From contig BMWJ01000006.1 in the NCBI GenBank assembly GCA_014651175.1, positions 372,001 to 436,000 of the forward strand: a stretch of 64,000 bases of DNA. The letters are read 5' to 3'. Under the pieces are notes generated by a model. It searched no databases, had not been told where the DNA came from, and saw nothing but the letters and a program-made list of their open reading frames with translations. This DNA is from Streptomyces clavifer. Its GTDB lineage: Bacteria > Actinomycetota > Actinomycetes > Streptomycetales > Streptomycetaceae. This document shows, in pieces, positions 50,474-58,798 of the stretch (position 1 is the stretch's first letter; every line of letters begins with the position of its first letter). Both the position numbers and the translations under genes were made by a program.

Positions 50474-51303
50474 GCACCACGACCCTGGTCCCCGAGCACA
50501 ACCCGGAGCCCGCCGCGGGCGGCACCCTGCTGGCCGACGGCCTGGCGATGACCGGCCGCCACCTGCAGAAGATCAGGGCCGCGCCCGGCGTCCTGATCCT
50601 GACCCAGACCATGCCGATCACCATGCTGCTGTTCTTCGGCTACGTCTTCGGCAGCGCACTGGCCGTACCGGGGCAGGAGTACCGCGCGTTCCTGGTGCCG
50701 GGGCTCCTCGCCGCGACGGCCGCCAACGGGCTGATGACCGGCATGTTCATGGCGGCGCAGGACTGTGACCGCGGGGTGATGGACCGCTTCCGTACGCTGC
50801 CGATGAGCCGGGCCGCGGTGCCGCTCGGCGCCACCGCCTCCGAACTGCTGACCACCGCGGTCGGCCTGGTCCCCCTGACGCTCGTCGGACTCGCGGCCGG
50901 CTGGCGGATCGAGGGCGGCGCCGCCGCGGCCCTGGGAGCGTTCGGGCTGCTGCTGCTCTTCCGGTTCGCCACGTCGTGGGCCGGCTACTGGCTCGGCCTG
51001 CTGATCCGCAACGAGGAGGCCGCGGGTCAGGTCGGCAGCGCGACGTTCGTCCTTCCGCTGCTCTCCAGTGCGTACATCCCGACGGACGGCATGCCCGGAT
51101 GGCTGCGGGCGGTCGCCGAGTGGAATCCGATCAGCGCCCTGGCCGCGGCCACCCGCGACCTCTTCGGCAACGCGGCCCCGGTGGCGGACGCCGCCTGGCC
51201 GTCCGCACACCCCGTCGCGGGAACACTGGCGTGGGCGGCGGTCCTGCTCGCGGTGTTCGTCCCGCTGACGGTCCGGCGGTACGCCGGCGGCGGCAGGGGG
51301 TGA
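50470..51303 (+). CDS. ABC-2 type exporter permease (DrrB-like)
   Basis: This 277-residue membrane protein has six helices and DrrB-family sequence such as MTGRHLQKIRAAPGVLILTQTMPITMLLFFGYVFG, VPGLLAATAANGLMTGMFMAAQDCDRGVMDRFRTLPMSRAAVPLG and PTDGMPGWLRAVAEWNPISALAAATRDLFGN. It starts at an ATGA overlap with the ATPase stop, so the two subunits are translationally coupled. Confidence 0.93.
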   Translation: MSTTTLVPEHNPEPAAGGTLLADGLAMTGRHLQKIRAAPGVLILTQTMPITMLLFFGYVFGSALAVPGQEYRAFLVPGLLAATAANGLMTGMFMAAQDCDRGVMDRFRTLPMSRAAVPLGATASELLTTAVGLVPLTLVGLAAGWRIEGGAAAALGAFGLLLLFRFATSWAGYWLGLLIRNEEAAGQVGSATFVLPLLSSAYIPTDGMPGWLRAVAEWNPISALAAATRDLFGNAAPVADAAWPSAHPVAGTLAWAAVLLAVFVPLTVRRYAGGGRG

Positions 51304-51337
51304 CAAGGGCGCCGCGTGCACGGTAAGCACGGTGCCC

Positions 51338-52570
51338 ATGAGCACCACGCAGCCCCTCCCCCTGGACGGCGTCACCGTCGTCGCCGTCGAACAGGCCGTC
51401 GCCGCCCCGTTCGCCACCCGGCAGCTGGCCGACCTCGGCGCCAGGGTCATCAAGATCGAGCGTCCCGACGGCGGCGACTTCGCCCGTGGCTACGACACCG
51501 CCGCGCACGGGCTCGCCTCGCACTTCGTCTGGTGCAACCGCGGCAAGGAATCCGTCGCGATCGACCTCAAGGACCCACGGGGCCTGGACCTGGTGCGCCG
51601 GCTCGTCGCGGACGCCGACGTGTTCGTGCAGAACCTGGCACAGGGTGCGGCCGCACGTCTCGGCCTCGACGCGGCCACCCTCTGCGCCGCTCATCCGCGG
51701 CTGGTGGCCGTGGACATCTCCGGATACGGCGCCGGAGGGCCGTACGCGCACAAGCGCGCCTACGACATGCTCGTCCAGTGCGAGGCGGGCCTGGTATCGG
51801 TCACCGGCACTCCGGAGCAGCCGGTGAAGGCGGGAGTGCCCGCCGCCGACATCGCCGCGGCGATGTACGCCTTCTCCGGCGTGCTGGCCGCTCTGCTGCG
51901 GCGGGCGGCCACGGGACGCGGTGGCCCGGTGGAGATCTCGATGCTGGACTCACTGGCCGAGTGGATGGGGCATCCGCTGCACCACGGGATGCACGGGGGC
52001 ACGACTCCGGCACGTACCGGGCTCGCGCACGCGGTCATCGCCCCGTACGACGCGTATCGCACCGCGGACGGGGAACAGCTGCTGCTCTCCGTGCAGAACG
52101 ACCGGGAGTGGCGGCGGCTCGCCGAGCAGGTGCTGGAGCGGCCCGGGCTGGCCGACGATCCCGACTTCGCGACGAACACGGCGCGGACGGCGAACCGGGG
52201 GCGGACGGACGCGGTGGTGGGCGACGCGCTCGCCGGGCTGACCGGGAAGGAGGCGCTGGCCCGGCTGGACGCGGCGGGAATCGCCTGCGCCAGGTTGAAC
52301 ACCGTCGCCGATGTGGCGGCCCATCCCCAGCTGGCCGCGCGGGACCGGTGGCGGGAAGTGGAGTCACCGGTGGGGCCGCTGCGTGCGCTGCTGCCCCCGA
52401 TCACACTGCCGGGTGGGGCGCAGACGCCGATGGGTGCCGTACCGGCGCTGGGTGAGCACACCGGCGCAACGCTGCGGGCCCTGGGGATGACGGACGAACA
52501 GACAGCAGCACTGCGCCGGGACGGAGTGATCTCGGATTCGGCCCTGAGCGGTGGGCCGGATCAGTCGTGA
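51338..52570 (+). CDS. CaiB/BaiF-family (class III) CoA-transferase
   Basis: This 410-residue enzyme moves CoA between carboxylic acids. It starts LPLDGVTVVAVEQAVAAPFATRQLADLGARVIKIERPDGGDFARGYD. It carries the nucleophilic Asp in KRAYDMLVQCEAGLVSVTG and the IALPYDAYRTADG-like APYDAYRTADGEQLLLSVQNDREW region. It lies 34 bases after the exporter permease gene and may be independent of it. The substrate pair is unknown. GTG two codons upstream is an alternative start. Confidence 0.9.
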   Translation: MSTTQPLPLDGVTVVAVEQAVAAPFATRQLADLGARVIKIERPDGGDFARGYDTAAHGLASHFVWCNRGKESVAIDLKDPRGLDLVRRLVADADVFVQNLAQGAAARLGLDAATLCAAHPRLVAVDISGYGAGGPYAHKRAYDMLVQCEAGLVSVTGTPEQPVKAGVPAADIAAAMYAFSGVLAALLRRAATGRGGPVEISMLDSLAEWMGHPLHHGMHGGTTPARTGLAHAVIAPYDAYRTADGEQLLLSVQNDREWRRLAEQVLERPGLADDPDFATNTARTANRGRTDAVVGDALAGLTGKEALARLDAAGIACARLNTVADVAAHPQLAARDRWREVESPVGPLRALLPPITLPGGAQTPMGAVPALGEHTGATLRALGMTDEQTAALRRDGVISDSALSGGPDQS

Positions 52571-52577
52571 CGTGGGA

Positions 52578-52841
52578 TCAGCGGCGGCTGCCGAAGAGCG
52601 AGCGTCGCAGTCGCCGCAGCGGCGCGAAGAGCGAGACACGCGCGCCCCTGCTCCTGCGGGTGTGCGCGGCGTCGCGCGAGGTCAGCTCGAGCATCAGCAG
52701 CGTCGCTTCCGCGGACTCCCGCTGCGGAACGGCAGGGCCGCCCAGCACCGCGAGATGGCGATCGAGGCGCGAACTGGTCGCACTGCTCCCACACGTGATG
52801 GCAGGCACACGCGGCCTGCTGCGCATCGTTATCTGTTCCAT
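52578..52841 (-). CDS. Small basic protein, probably conserved in Streptomyces
   Basis: I do not recognise a named family. The 87-residue protein reads MEQITMRSRPRVPAITCGSS, then a helical middle (SAEATLLMLELTSRD) and an Arg-rich tail (LFAPLRRLRRSLFGSRR). GGGGAG stands just before the ATG, which supports translation. It converges with the CoA-transferase gene, 7 bases from its stop. The basic tail could bind nucleic acid or membrane; that is a guess. Confidence 0.6.
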   Translation of the reverse strand: MEQITMRSRPRVPAITCGSSATSSRLDRHLAVLGGPAVPQRESAEATLLMLELTSRDAAHTRRSRGARVSLFAPLRRLRRSLFGSRR

Positions 52842-53048
52842 GTCACTCCCCACCCGTACGAGGGCACCCGGCCCGGGCAGGTTAACCCTATCGTCCCGTG
52901 ACGACACTCGTGTATCCCGCCCGCAGGATTGCCCGCACGTGTACGGAGGTTGACGGCCCGTTACCGAACTCGGCGGACTCCGGGCGGGGTTGAGCTAAAT
53001 TGGAGGGGATTCGTCCGTACTGCACGCCGCTGCTGAGGGAGGATCACC

Positions 53049-54110
53049 GTGAACGATGTATCGAGCAACGACCGCGTGGTCGCGGACCGCTACCGCCTGC
53101 TCGGGCTGCTGGGCGAGGGCGGGGCGGGCATCGTGTGGCGCGCCCGCGACGAGGTGCTGGGACGCGAGGTCGCCGTGCGGGAGGTCCGGACGCCCGCCGG
53201 GCTGCCCCCCGCCGACGTCGGGCGGCTGCACACCCGGCTGGAGCAGGAGGCCAGGGCGGCCGGCCGCATCTCGCACCGTAACGCCGTCGCCGTCCACGAC
53301 GTGGCCGTGCAGGATTCCCGGCCCTGGATCGTGATGGAGATGGTCCGCGGTCTCGCCCTGTCCGATGTGCTCGAGGCCGACGGCCCGCTGCCCCCGCGGC
53401 GCGCGGCCCGGATCGGCGCGGAGGTCCTCGCGGCGCTGCGCGCCGGACACGGGGCGGGGGTGCTGCACCGCGATGTGAAACCGGGCAATGTACTGCTGGG
53501 CAACGACGGGCGGGTGATGCTGACCGACTTCGGTATCGCCGCGGCCGGGGACCTGTCCGCACTCACCGGTACGGGTGAGCCGATCGGTTCGCCGGAGTTC
53601 GTCGCTCCGGAACGTGCGCTGGGGCGCACGCCGGGGCCCGAATCCGACCTGTGGTCACTGGGTGTGCTTCTGTTCGCCGCCACCGAGGGACGGACCCCGT
53701 TCGGCCGGGGTGCTCCGGCGGACACCCTCCGCGCCGTGGTCGAGGAGGAGCCGCCGCCGTTCCGTCGGGCGGGTCCGCTCGCTCCCGTCATCGAGGGGCT
53801 GCTGCGCAAGGACCCGGCCGAGCGGCTCACCGCCGAGGAGGCCGAGCACCGGCTGCGGATCCTGGCCGCGGGCGGGACGGGCCCGGCCGGGGGCGGGACC
53901 GCGGAACCGCCGGGACCACCTGCTCCGGCCTCCGAGAGCCCCGGCCCCTCCGGCCCCTCCGGCTCCTCCGGCTCCTCCGGCGAACCGGCCGGGGCGCCGG
54001 ACGCCGCCACGCACCCGGCGGACCGGAGCGTGCGGGTGGGCGCACTGCTGGCCGTCGCCCTCGCGGTCGTGGCCCTGCTCGTCCTCGGACTGGTGGTCCG
54101 GGCGCTGTAG
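53049..54110 (+). CDS. PknB-like Ser/Thr protein kinase lacking the beta3 lysine
   Basis: This 353-residue protein has a glycine loop GEGGAGIVW (residues 22-30), HRDVKPGN (140-147), DFG (160-162) and SPEFVAPE (181-188). A Pro/Ser/Gly-rich linker leads to one membrane helix (about 331-351) at the C-terminus. In the VAVKEV motif the ATP-anchoring Lys is Arg44 (VAVREV), and the whole N-lobe has no lysine. It may be a pseudokinase or a weak kinase. Relatives phosphorylate cell-wall or regulatory proteins at the membrane. GGGAGG precedes the GTG start. Confidence 0.9.
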   Translation: MNDVSSNDRVVADRYRLLGLLGEGGAGIVWRARDEVLGREVAVREVRTPAGLPPADVGRLHTRLEQEARAAGRISHRNAVAVHDVAVQDSRPWIVMEMVRGLALSDVLEADGPLPPRRAARIGAEVLAALRAGHGAGVLHRDVKPGNVLLGNDGRVMLTDFGIAAAGDLSALTGTGEPIGSPEFVAPERALGRTPGPESDLWSLGVLLFAATEGRTPFGRGAPADTLRAVVEEEPPPFRRAGPLAPVIEGLLRKDPAERLTAEEAEHRLRILAAGGTGPAGGGTAEPPGPPAPASESPGPSGPSGSSGSSGEPAGAPDAATHPADRSVRVGALLAVALAVVALLVLGLVVRAL

Positions 54111-54128
54111 GGCGACGCCTGCGCGGAC

Positions 54129-54158
54129 GAGGAGGCCCCGGCGGACCGGGACCTCCTC
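54129..54158 (+). terminator. Hairpin terminator of the kinase gene
   Basis: GAGGAGG and CCCGG arms pair with CCGGG and CCTCCTC around a CGGA loop, with one C-A mismatch. It lies 19 bases after the stop. Confidence 0.7.
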
Positions 54159-54266
54159 CCCTCGCGGTCGGGCGCGCAGCCTGCGGTACGGGCGCGTGCG
54201 GGGGTGCGGCTCAGGACGTGGGTGTGTGGGCAGGCACGTGCGGTGCGGACGCGTGCGCGGGTGCGG

Positions 54267-55076
54267 TCAGGCCTTCGCGTTGAGGACGGGCAGATATCCG
54301 CCCGACTGTCCGGCTGCGGTGGGGTGGTAGGACTCGCCGATGTTCAGCCAGTTCACGCTGTGCAGCCAGGCGCTCCCCGAGCAGATCTCGTGCCCGGTGA
54401 AGGTCGGGGCGACGTCGCCGAAGGTGAAGCCGTGGTCGGCGGCCCGCTTGGCGGTCGCCGCGTTGAGGTAGTCGGCCGCGCTGTTGATGGCCGTGCGTTC
54501 CTTCTCGCTCAGACCGGTGAGGCAGCTGCCGCCGAGTTTGTAGAAGCGGGGGTACCCGAGGACGACGACGCGGGCGGCGGGCGCCTTGGCGCTGATCGCC
54601 GCGTACACCGAGTCCAGCCTGCCGGGCAGGGTCGAGTCGACGTAGCCGCGGGCGGTGGCGATCCGGCTCAGGCAGGTGGCCTCGGACTGCAGGACACAGG
54701 TCGTCATGACGTCGGCGAACCCCGCGTCGTTGCCGCCGATGGAGATCGAGACGAGGTCGGTCGAGGAGTTGAGAGGAGCGAGCTGACCGGCCGTGACATC
54801 ACCGGTCCTGGCCCCCGAGCACGCGGTGAAGGCGAACGAGGCGGGCGCGTTGGCCGCAGCCCACAGCGCGGGGTACGCCCGGGTGCTGCGTTTGCAGTTG
54901 CCGCTGGCGCTGTCGTAACTGCCCGCCCCCACACCGGAGGAGTAGGAGTCGCCGAGCGCCACGTAGTCGACCGCCTGTACGGATTCTTCGGCGTTGGCGA
55001 CGCCGGCGCCCGTCAGAGCGAGAACGGTGCCGAGCAGGAGAGAGGACGAGAACGCCACGAGTCTGGACATTTTCAT
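54267..55076 (-). CDS. Secreted GDSL/SGNH lipase, S. rimosus lipase-like
   Basis: This 269-residue enzyme has a signal peptide (MKMSRLVAFSSSLLLGTVLALTGAGVANA). SGNH blocks follow: the nucleophile Ser in YVALGDSYSSGVG, Gly in CSGARTGD, Asn in SIGGNDAGFAD, and His in ESYHPTAAGQ. Six Cys suggest disulfides. It closely resembles the extracellular lipase/phospholipase of S. rimosus, so it should hydrolyse lipid esters outside the cell. AAGGAGG lies before the ATG pair (ATGAAAATG); either ATG could be used. Confidence 0.92.
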   Translation of the reverse strand: MKMSRLVAFSSSLLLGTVLALTGAGVANAEESVQAVDYVALGDSYSSGVGAGSYDSASGNCKRSTRAYPALWAAANAPASFAFTACSGARTGDVTAGQLAPLNSSTDLVSISIGGNDAGFADVMTTCVLQSEATCLSRIATARGYVDSTLPGRLDSVYAAISAKAPAARVVVLGYPRFYKLGGSCLTGLSEKERTAINSAADYLNAATAKRAADHGFTFGDVAPTFTGHEICSGSAWLHSVNWLNIGESYHPTAAGQSGGYLPVLNAKA

Positions 55077-55242
55077 GGAACCTCCTTGGGCAGGATCTCT
55101 GCCTACTCCGTGGTAGCAGTCCCGGCACCAATTCCGGAAGTGTTCATGCCAAGAACGTTCCACGAGAGCCCCTTGGCGCCCCTCTGGCGCTCCCTCACAT
55201 GAACGTCGGGCATCCGGAGCACGGGGGAGCAAAGCCCTCGAC

Positions 55243-55265
55243 CCGGATCATCGCCGATGATCCGG
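55243..55265. promoter_or_regulatory. 11-bp inverted repeat with a one-base centre
   Basis: CCGGATCATCG-C-CGATGATCCGG is perfectly symmetric. It may be a regulator site or a hairpin upstream of the lipase gene. Confidence 0.5.
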
Positions 55266-55534
55266 AGTCACTTCGGGCACACGCGGCGCCGCTTCCAGCA
55301 GCCTGCGCCGCGGCAGTGGCGGGGGTGGGCGGGACTCCGGCGCTCAGCGGTATCGATTCACCACTGCGTGCGCCTCTCGCGCTCATTCACCTCTTCGCAA
55401 CTCCGTCGGCCGCCTTCTCCGTGGGGCTGCGGGGTATGGAGTGGACGGGCCGGCCGCCGGGTCACCGGCCGTCAATTCCCCGACGGCACGGACCCGCTCG
55501 GCCCTGAACAGCAGGTCGGCGCGGAATGGAGTGC

Positions 55535-55562
55535 TGATCATATCCGTTTCCGCCCTGATCAT
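55535..55562. repeat. Direct repeat TGATCAT with 21-bp period
   Basis: TGATCAT occurs at 55535-55541 and 55556-55562, exactly two helical turns apart and upstream of the putative promoter at 55683. Confidence 0.4.
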
Positions 55563-55682
55563 TCACCTGTCGGCGCGACTCCCGAAGATCCGGAATGCGC
55601 ACATGAACGGGAAGTCGCAATTCCGTGCCCGTAGGTGACAGTCCGGTCAAAATCCCAGAAATGCGAGACCGTGGTGCGGGTC

Positions 55683-55712
55683 TTGCCATACAGTTCCCAT
55701 CGTTAATACCGT
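55683..55712 (+). promoter_or_regulatory. Putative promoter of the glycan operon
   Basis: TTGCCA and TACCGT are separated by 18 bases. The first gene starts about 270 bases downstream. Confidence 0.4.
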
Positions 55713-55986
55713 CGTACATCCACCCGCGACGATCCATCACGCAGTACGGCGCCGGGGAGGGCTCGGGCAGCCACGGTGGATATCGGAGCGGGGCGCGGTA
55801 GGGGGGTGCCGTGCCCAGCGGCCGTACTCAGTCGAGTCGGCCGCCGTGCGGCCAGTTGTGCCAGCTCATCCAGCCAGCTCGGAGTGGTATGCCGTCATGG
55901 CCGGGGTGAGAACCCCCCTTTCGAACCGGACCTTTATCCGGACAGCCCGGGGGCGGGCCGTCCACCGGACGAGAGGGAAATGAGTC

Positions 55987-56814
55987 ATGAGTTCAGTTCT
56001 GCCTTCCTCGAACAGATCCGCCGCCGAAGGGATCGAAATCGCTCAAATGGAGAGCGAATACCGACCGATCTCTTCCCATCTCGCGATAGCGCCGCCGGTA
56101 AGTGTCGTGATCCCCGCCATGAACGAGGCGGAGAATCTCCCCCATGTGTTCAAGACCCTGCCCGACTGGATTCACGAAGTCGTGCTCGTCGACGGGAATT
56201 CCACCGACGACACGGTCCGGGTCGCCCGTGAACTGCGCCCGGACGTCGTGGTCGTCAAGCAGGTCGGCAAGGGAAAGGGCGACGCCCTGATCAGCGGCTT
56301 CGCCGCCTGCACGGGCGAGATCATCGTGATGGTCGACGCGGACGGCTCGGCCGACGGCCAGGAGATCGTCAGCTACGTCTCGGCCCTGGTCGGCGGCGCC
56401 GACTTCGCCAAGGGCTCCCGCTTCGCCAACGGGGGCGGAACGGACGACATGACGCCGGTCCGCAAGCTGGGCAACTGGGCGCTGTGCACCGCCGTGAACC
56501 GCAAGTTCGGCGCCCGGTACACCGACCTCTGCTACGGCTACAACGCCTTCTGGAAGCACTGCCTGGACCGGATCACCCTGGACTGCACGGGCTTCGAGAT
56601 CGAGACCCTGATGAACATCCGGGTGGTCAAGGCGGGACTCAGGGTCCAGGAGGTGCCGAGCCACGAGTACAACCGGATCCACGGGGTCAGCAACCTCAGC
56701 GCCGTACGGGACGGGATCCGGGTGCTCAAGGTGATCCTCCGGGAGAAGCGCGTGCGCCGTACCGGGCGCCGGGCGGCGGTCCCCGCCGTCATCGGCCGGA
56801 GGCCGGTGCTGTGA
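55987..56814 (+). CDS. Family 2 glycosyltransferase
   Basis: This 275-residue GT-A enzyme starts its catalytic part with VSVVIPAMNEAENLPHVFKTLPDWIHEVVLVDGNSTDDT (residues 38-76). The DXD motif is MVDADGSADGQEI, followed by FAKGSRFANGGGTDDMTPVRKLGN. It resembles dolichyl/polyprenyl-phosphate sugar transferases but has no C-terminal membrane helices. It likely adds a sugar from a nucleotide donor to a lipid carrier or polymer. Its stop overlaps the GTG of the next gene, so it is the first of three coupled genes. Confidence 0.9.
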   Translation: MSSVLPSSNRSAAEGIEIAQMESEYRPISSHLAIAPPVSVVIPAMNEAENLPHVFKTLPDWIHEVVLVDGNSTDDTVRVARELRPDVVVVKQVGKGKGDALISGFAACTGEIIVMVDADGSADGQEIVSYVSALVGGADFAKGSRFANGGGTDDMTPVRKLGNWALCTAVNRKFGARYTDLCYGYNAFWKHCLDRITLDCTGFEIETLMNIRVVKAGLRVQEVPSHEYNRIHGVSNLSAVRDGIRVLKVILREKRVRRTGRRAAVPAVIGRRPVL

Positions 56815-57854
56815 GCGGGCGTGACTTCTCCGTGGTCGTCTGCGTCTACACCGAGGACCGCTGGGACGACATCCTCGCGGCCGTCGGTTCGGTGCGCGCG
56901 CAGACCCGGCCCGCGGCGGAGATCCTGCTGGTGGTGGACCACAATCCGGCTCTGCTGGCACGTCTGGACGAGGAGTTCACGAGCTCGGGCGGATACGGGG
57001 GCCCCGGGACGGTGCGGGTGCTCGCGAACGCGGGCCCCCGCGGACTGTCGGCCGGTCGCAACACGGGCATCGCCGCCGCCCGGGGCGAGATCGTCGCCTT
57101 CCTCGACGACGACGCGGTGGCCGAGCGCGACTGGCTGCGCCACTTCGACGGGAACTACGGCGATCCGGACGTGATGGCCGTCGGCGGCAGGACCCTGCCG
57201 TCCTGGGCCTCGGGCATCAGACCGGTGTGGTTTCCCGAGGAGTTCGACTGGGTCGTCGGATGCACGTACCGAGGGCTGCCGCCCGGCAGGGTCCGGGTCC
57301 GCAACGTCCTCGGCGGCAACGCGTCCTTCCGGCGCGCGGCGTTCGACGCGTCGGGCGGCTTCGCCATCGGCATCGGGCGGGACGGCGGCAGGCGTCCGCT
57401 GGGCGGGGAGGAGGCCGAGCTGTGCATCCGGCTGGCCCGGGCGCTCCCCCGCGCGGTGCTGCTGACCGACGACCGCGCGGTGATCCACCACAAGGTCCCC
57501 GCGGTGCGGGAGCGGTTCGGCTACTTCCGCACCCGTACGTACGCCGAAGGGCTCCCCAAGGCGCTGGTCTCCCGAAGTGCGGGTGTGGGCAAGGGGCTCG
57601 AGTCCGAGCGCCGCTACACCACGCGGGTGCTCCCGGCCGGGGTGCTGCGGGGCCTGCGGGACGCACTGCGCTGCCGGCCCGGGGGCGCGGGCCGGGCGGG
57701 CGCCATCCTGACCGGCGTCCTGGCCGCCGCGGCCGGATATGCCGTGGGGACCGTCCGGGCCCGGCGCGCCGGGCCCGCCTTCACCGTGCCGGCGGTCGGC
57801 CGGTCCGCCCGGGGCGGCGAGCCGGCCCCCGCCGCACGGGAGGAGGTGGGGTGA
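56811..57854 (+). CDS. Family 2 glycosyltransferase
   Basis: This 347-residue protein has a GT2 catalytic domain: FSVVVCVYTEDRWDDILAAVGSVRAQTRPAAEILLVVDHN, the RGLSAGRNTGIAAARGEIVAFLDDDAVAERDWL donor site with DDD, and GNASFRRAAFDASGGF. A hydrophobic segment near residues 300-318 (AGAILTGVLAAAAGYAVGTV) may anchor it to the membrane. Both ends overlap neighbouring genes by GTGA, so it is coupled to the first transferase and the deacetylase. Donor and acceptor are unknown. Confidence 0.9.
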   Translation: MSGRDFSVVVCVYTEDRWDDILAAVGSVRAQTRPAAEILLVVDHNPALLARLDEEFTSSGGYGGPGTVRVLANAGPRGLSAGRNTGIAAARGEIVAFLDDDAVAERDWLRHFDGNYGDPDVMAVGGRTLPSWASGIRPVWFPEEFDWVVGCTYRGLPPGRVRVRNVLGGNASFRRAAFDASGGFAIGIGRDGGRRPLGGEEAELCIRLARALPRAVLLTDDRAVIHHKVPAVRERFGYFRTRTYAEGLPKALVSRSAGVGKGLESERRYTTRVLPAGVLRGLRDALRCRPGGAGRAGAILTGVLAAAAGYAVGTVRARRAGPAFTVPAVGRSARGGEPAPAAREEVG

Positions 57855-58660
57855 GCGCGGCCGTGCCGATCCTGATGTACCACGCCGTGGGCCACCGGCC
57901 GGCCGACGCCGTGTACGGCCTGTCGGTGTCGCCCGGCGCGTTCCGGGCGCAGATGGAGATCCTCGCCGGGCGCGGCTTCACCCCGCTCACCACGGCCGCG
58001 CTGGGCGAGTGCTGGCGTCTGGGACGGCCGCTGCCGCCCCGGCCGGTACTGATCACGTTCGACGACGGCTACGAGGGGGTGCACCGCCACGCCCTGCCGG
58101 TGCTGGCCGAACACGGTTTCGTCGCCACTGTCTTCGTCTCCACCGGCTGGCTCCGCGGTGCGCACGACGAGGGCGGAGCCCCGGACACGATGCTCGACTG
58201 GGGCCAGGTGCGCGAAATCGCCTCGACGGGGGTGGAGATCGGCGGTCACAGCCACACCCACCCCCAGCTGGACCAGATCGACGCCACCGCGCTGCGGGCC
58301 GAGACCGTGCGCTGCCGCGAGATCATCACCGGGGAGCTGGGCGGGAGTCCGGTCTCCTTCGCGTACCCGTACGGCTACTCCGGCCGCCGGGTACGGCACG
58401 CGGTGCGGGCGGCGGGGTTCGCCCAGTCCCTCGCCGTGGGCAACGGCCTGGCGCGCCGCCGCCAGGGACCGTACGCCCTGGAGCGGGTGACGGTCCGGCG
58501 CAGCACCGGGACCGCCGCGTTCGCGCGGCTGGTCGAGGGGCGGGCGGTCACCCGTGCGTTCCTCGTGGACCGGGCGCTCAGCCAGGGGTTCGCCGTCGTA
58601 CGCGGCGCACGCCGGGCACGACGCGCGTTCGACGGATCCGCGTCGGCGCGTCCGGCCTGA
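57851..58660 (+). CDS. Polysaccharide deacetylase (CE4/NodB domain)
   Basis: This 269-residue protein has the NodB motifs: VLITFDDGYEGVHRHALPVLAEHGFVATVFVSTGWL (motif 1 with Asp-Asp), HSHTHPQLDQI (metal-binding His-x3-His) and FAYPYGYSGRRVRHAVRAAGF. It starts VPILMYHAVG, as in cell-surface deacetylases. No signal peptide is evident, so it may act on a lipid-linked precursor inside the cell. It probably N-deacetylates a glycan made by the two transferases encoded before it. A long hairpin follows. Confidence 0.92.
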   Translation: MSAAVPILMYHAVGHRPADAVYGLSVSPGAFRAQMEILAGRGFTPLTTAALGECWRLGRPLPPRPVLITFDDGYEGVHRHALPVLAEHGFVATVFVSTGWLRGAHDEGGAPDTMLDWGQVREIASTGVEIGGHSHTHPQLDQIDATALRAETVRCREIITGELGGSPVSFAYPYGYSGRRVRHAVRAAGFAQSLAVGNGLARRRQGPYALERVTVRRSTGTAAFARLVEGRAVTRAFLVDRALSQGFAVVRGARRARRAFDGSASARPA

Positions 58661-58669
58661 CGCGGGGGT

Positions 58670-58715
58670 GGCCGGGCCCACGGACAGGCGCGGTCGCCCG
58701 TCCGTGGGTCCGGCC
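58670..58715 (+). terminator. Long hairpin terminator of the glycan operon
   Basis: A 16-bp stem (GGCCGGGCCCACGGAC with one G-U pair) and a 14-base loop begin 10 bases after the deacetylase stop. Confidence 0.75.
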
Positions 58716-58798
58716 GCCCGCCCCCGAGGCCGAGGGGGACGCGGCGGGCTGTCGAAACCTGGGTGCGCGGGCTGCCGCTGTGCCGGATCATGGGCGCC

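Larger units (their letters stand above)
55077..55986. other. 910-bp non-coding region with several palindromes and a promoter
   Basis: No gene is supported here, and part of the region (about 55510-55720) is less GC-rich than its surroundings. It holds the promoter side of the lipase gene, an 11-bp palindrome (55243-55265), two TGATCAT repeats 21 bases apart, and a plausible promoter at 55683-55712. A CCGGA-CCTTTA-TCCGG hairpin lies near 55938. The remaining 270 bases may be a leader of the glycosyltransferase operon. No known riboswitch was recognised. Confidence 0.5.

Noticed and set aside
54190-54260. GTGCGG-rich stretch considered as a tandem repeat
   Set aside because: The copies are irregular in spacing and explained by GC-rich composition; no stable unit could be defined.
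55199-55507. A 102-codon plus-strand frame in the long gap
   Set aside because: It has no ribosome site, no recognisable domain and weak third-position GC bias in its second half, so I treat the gap as non-coding.
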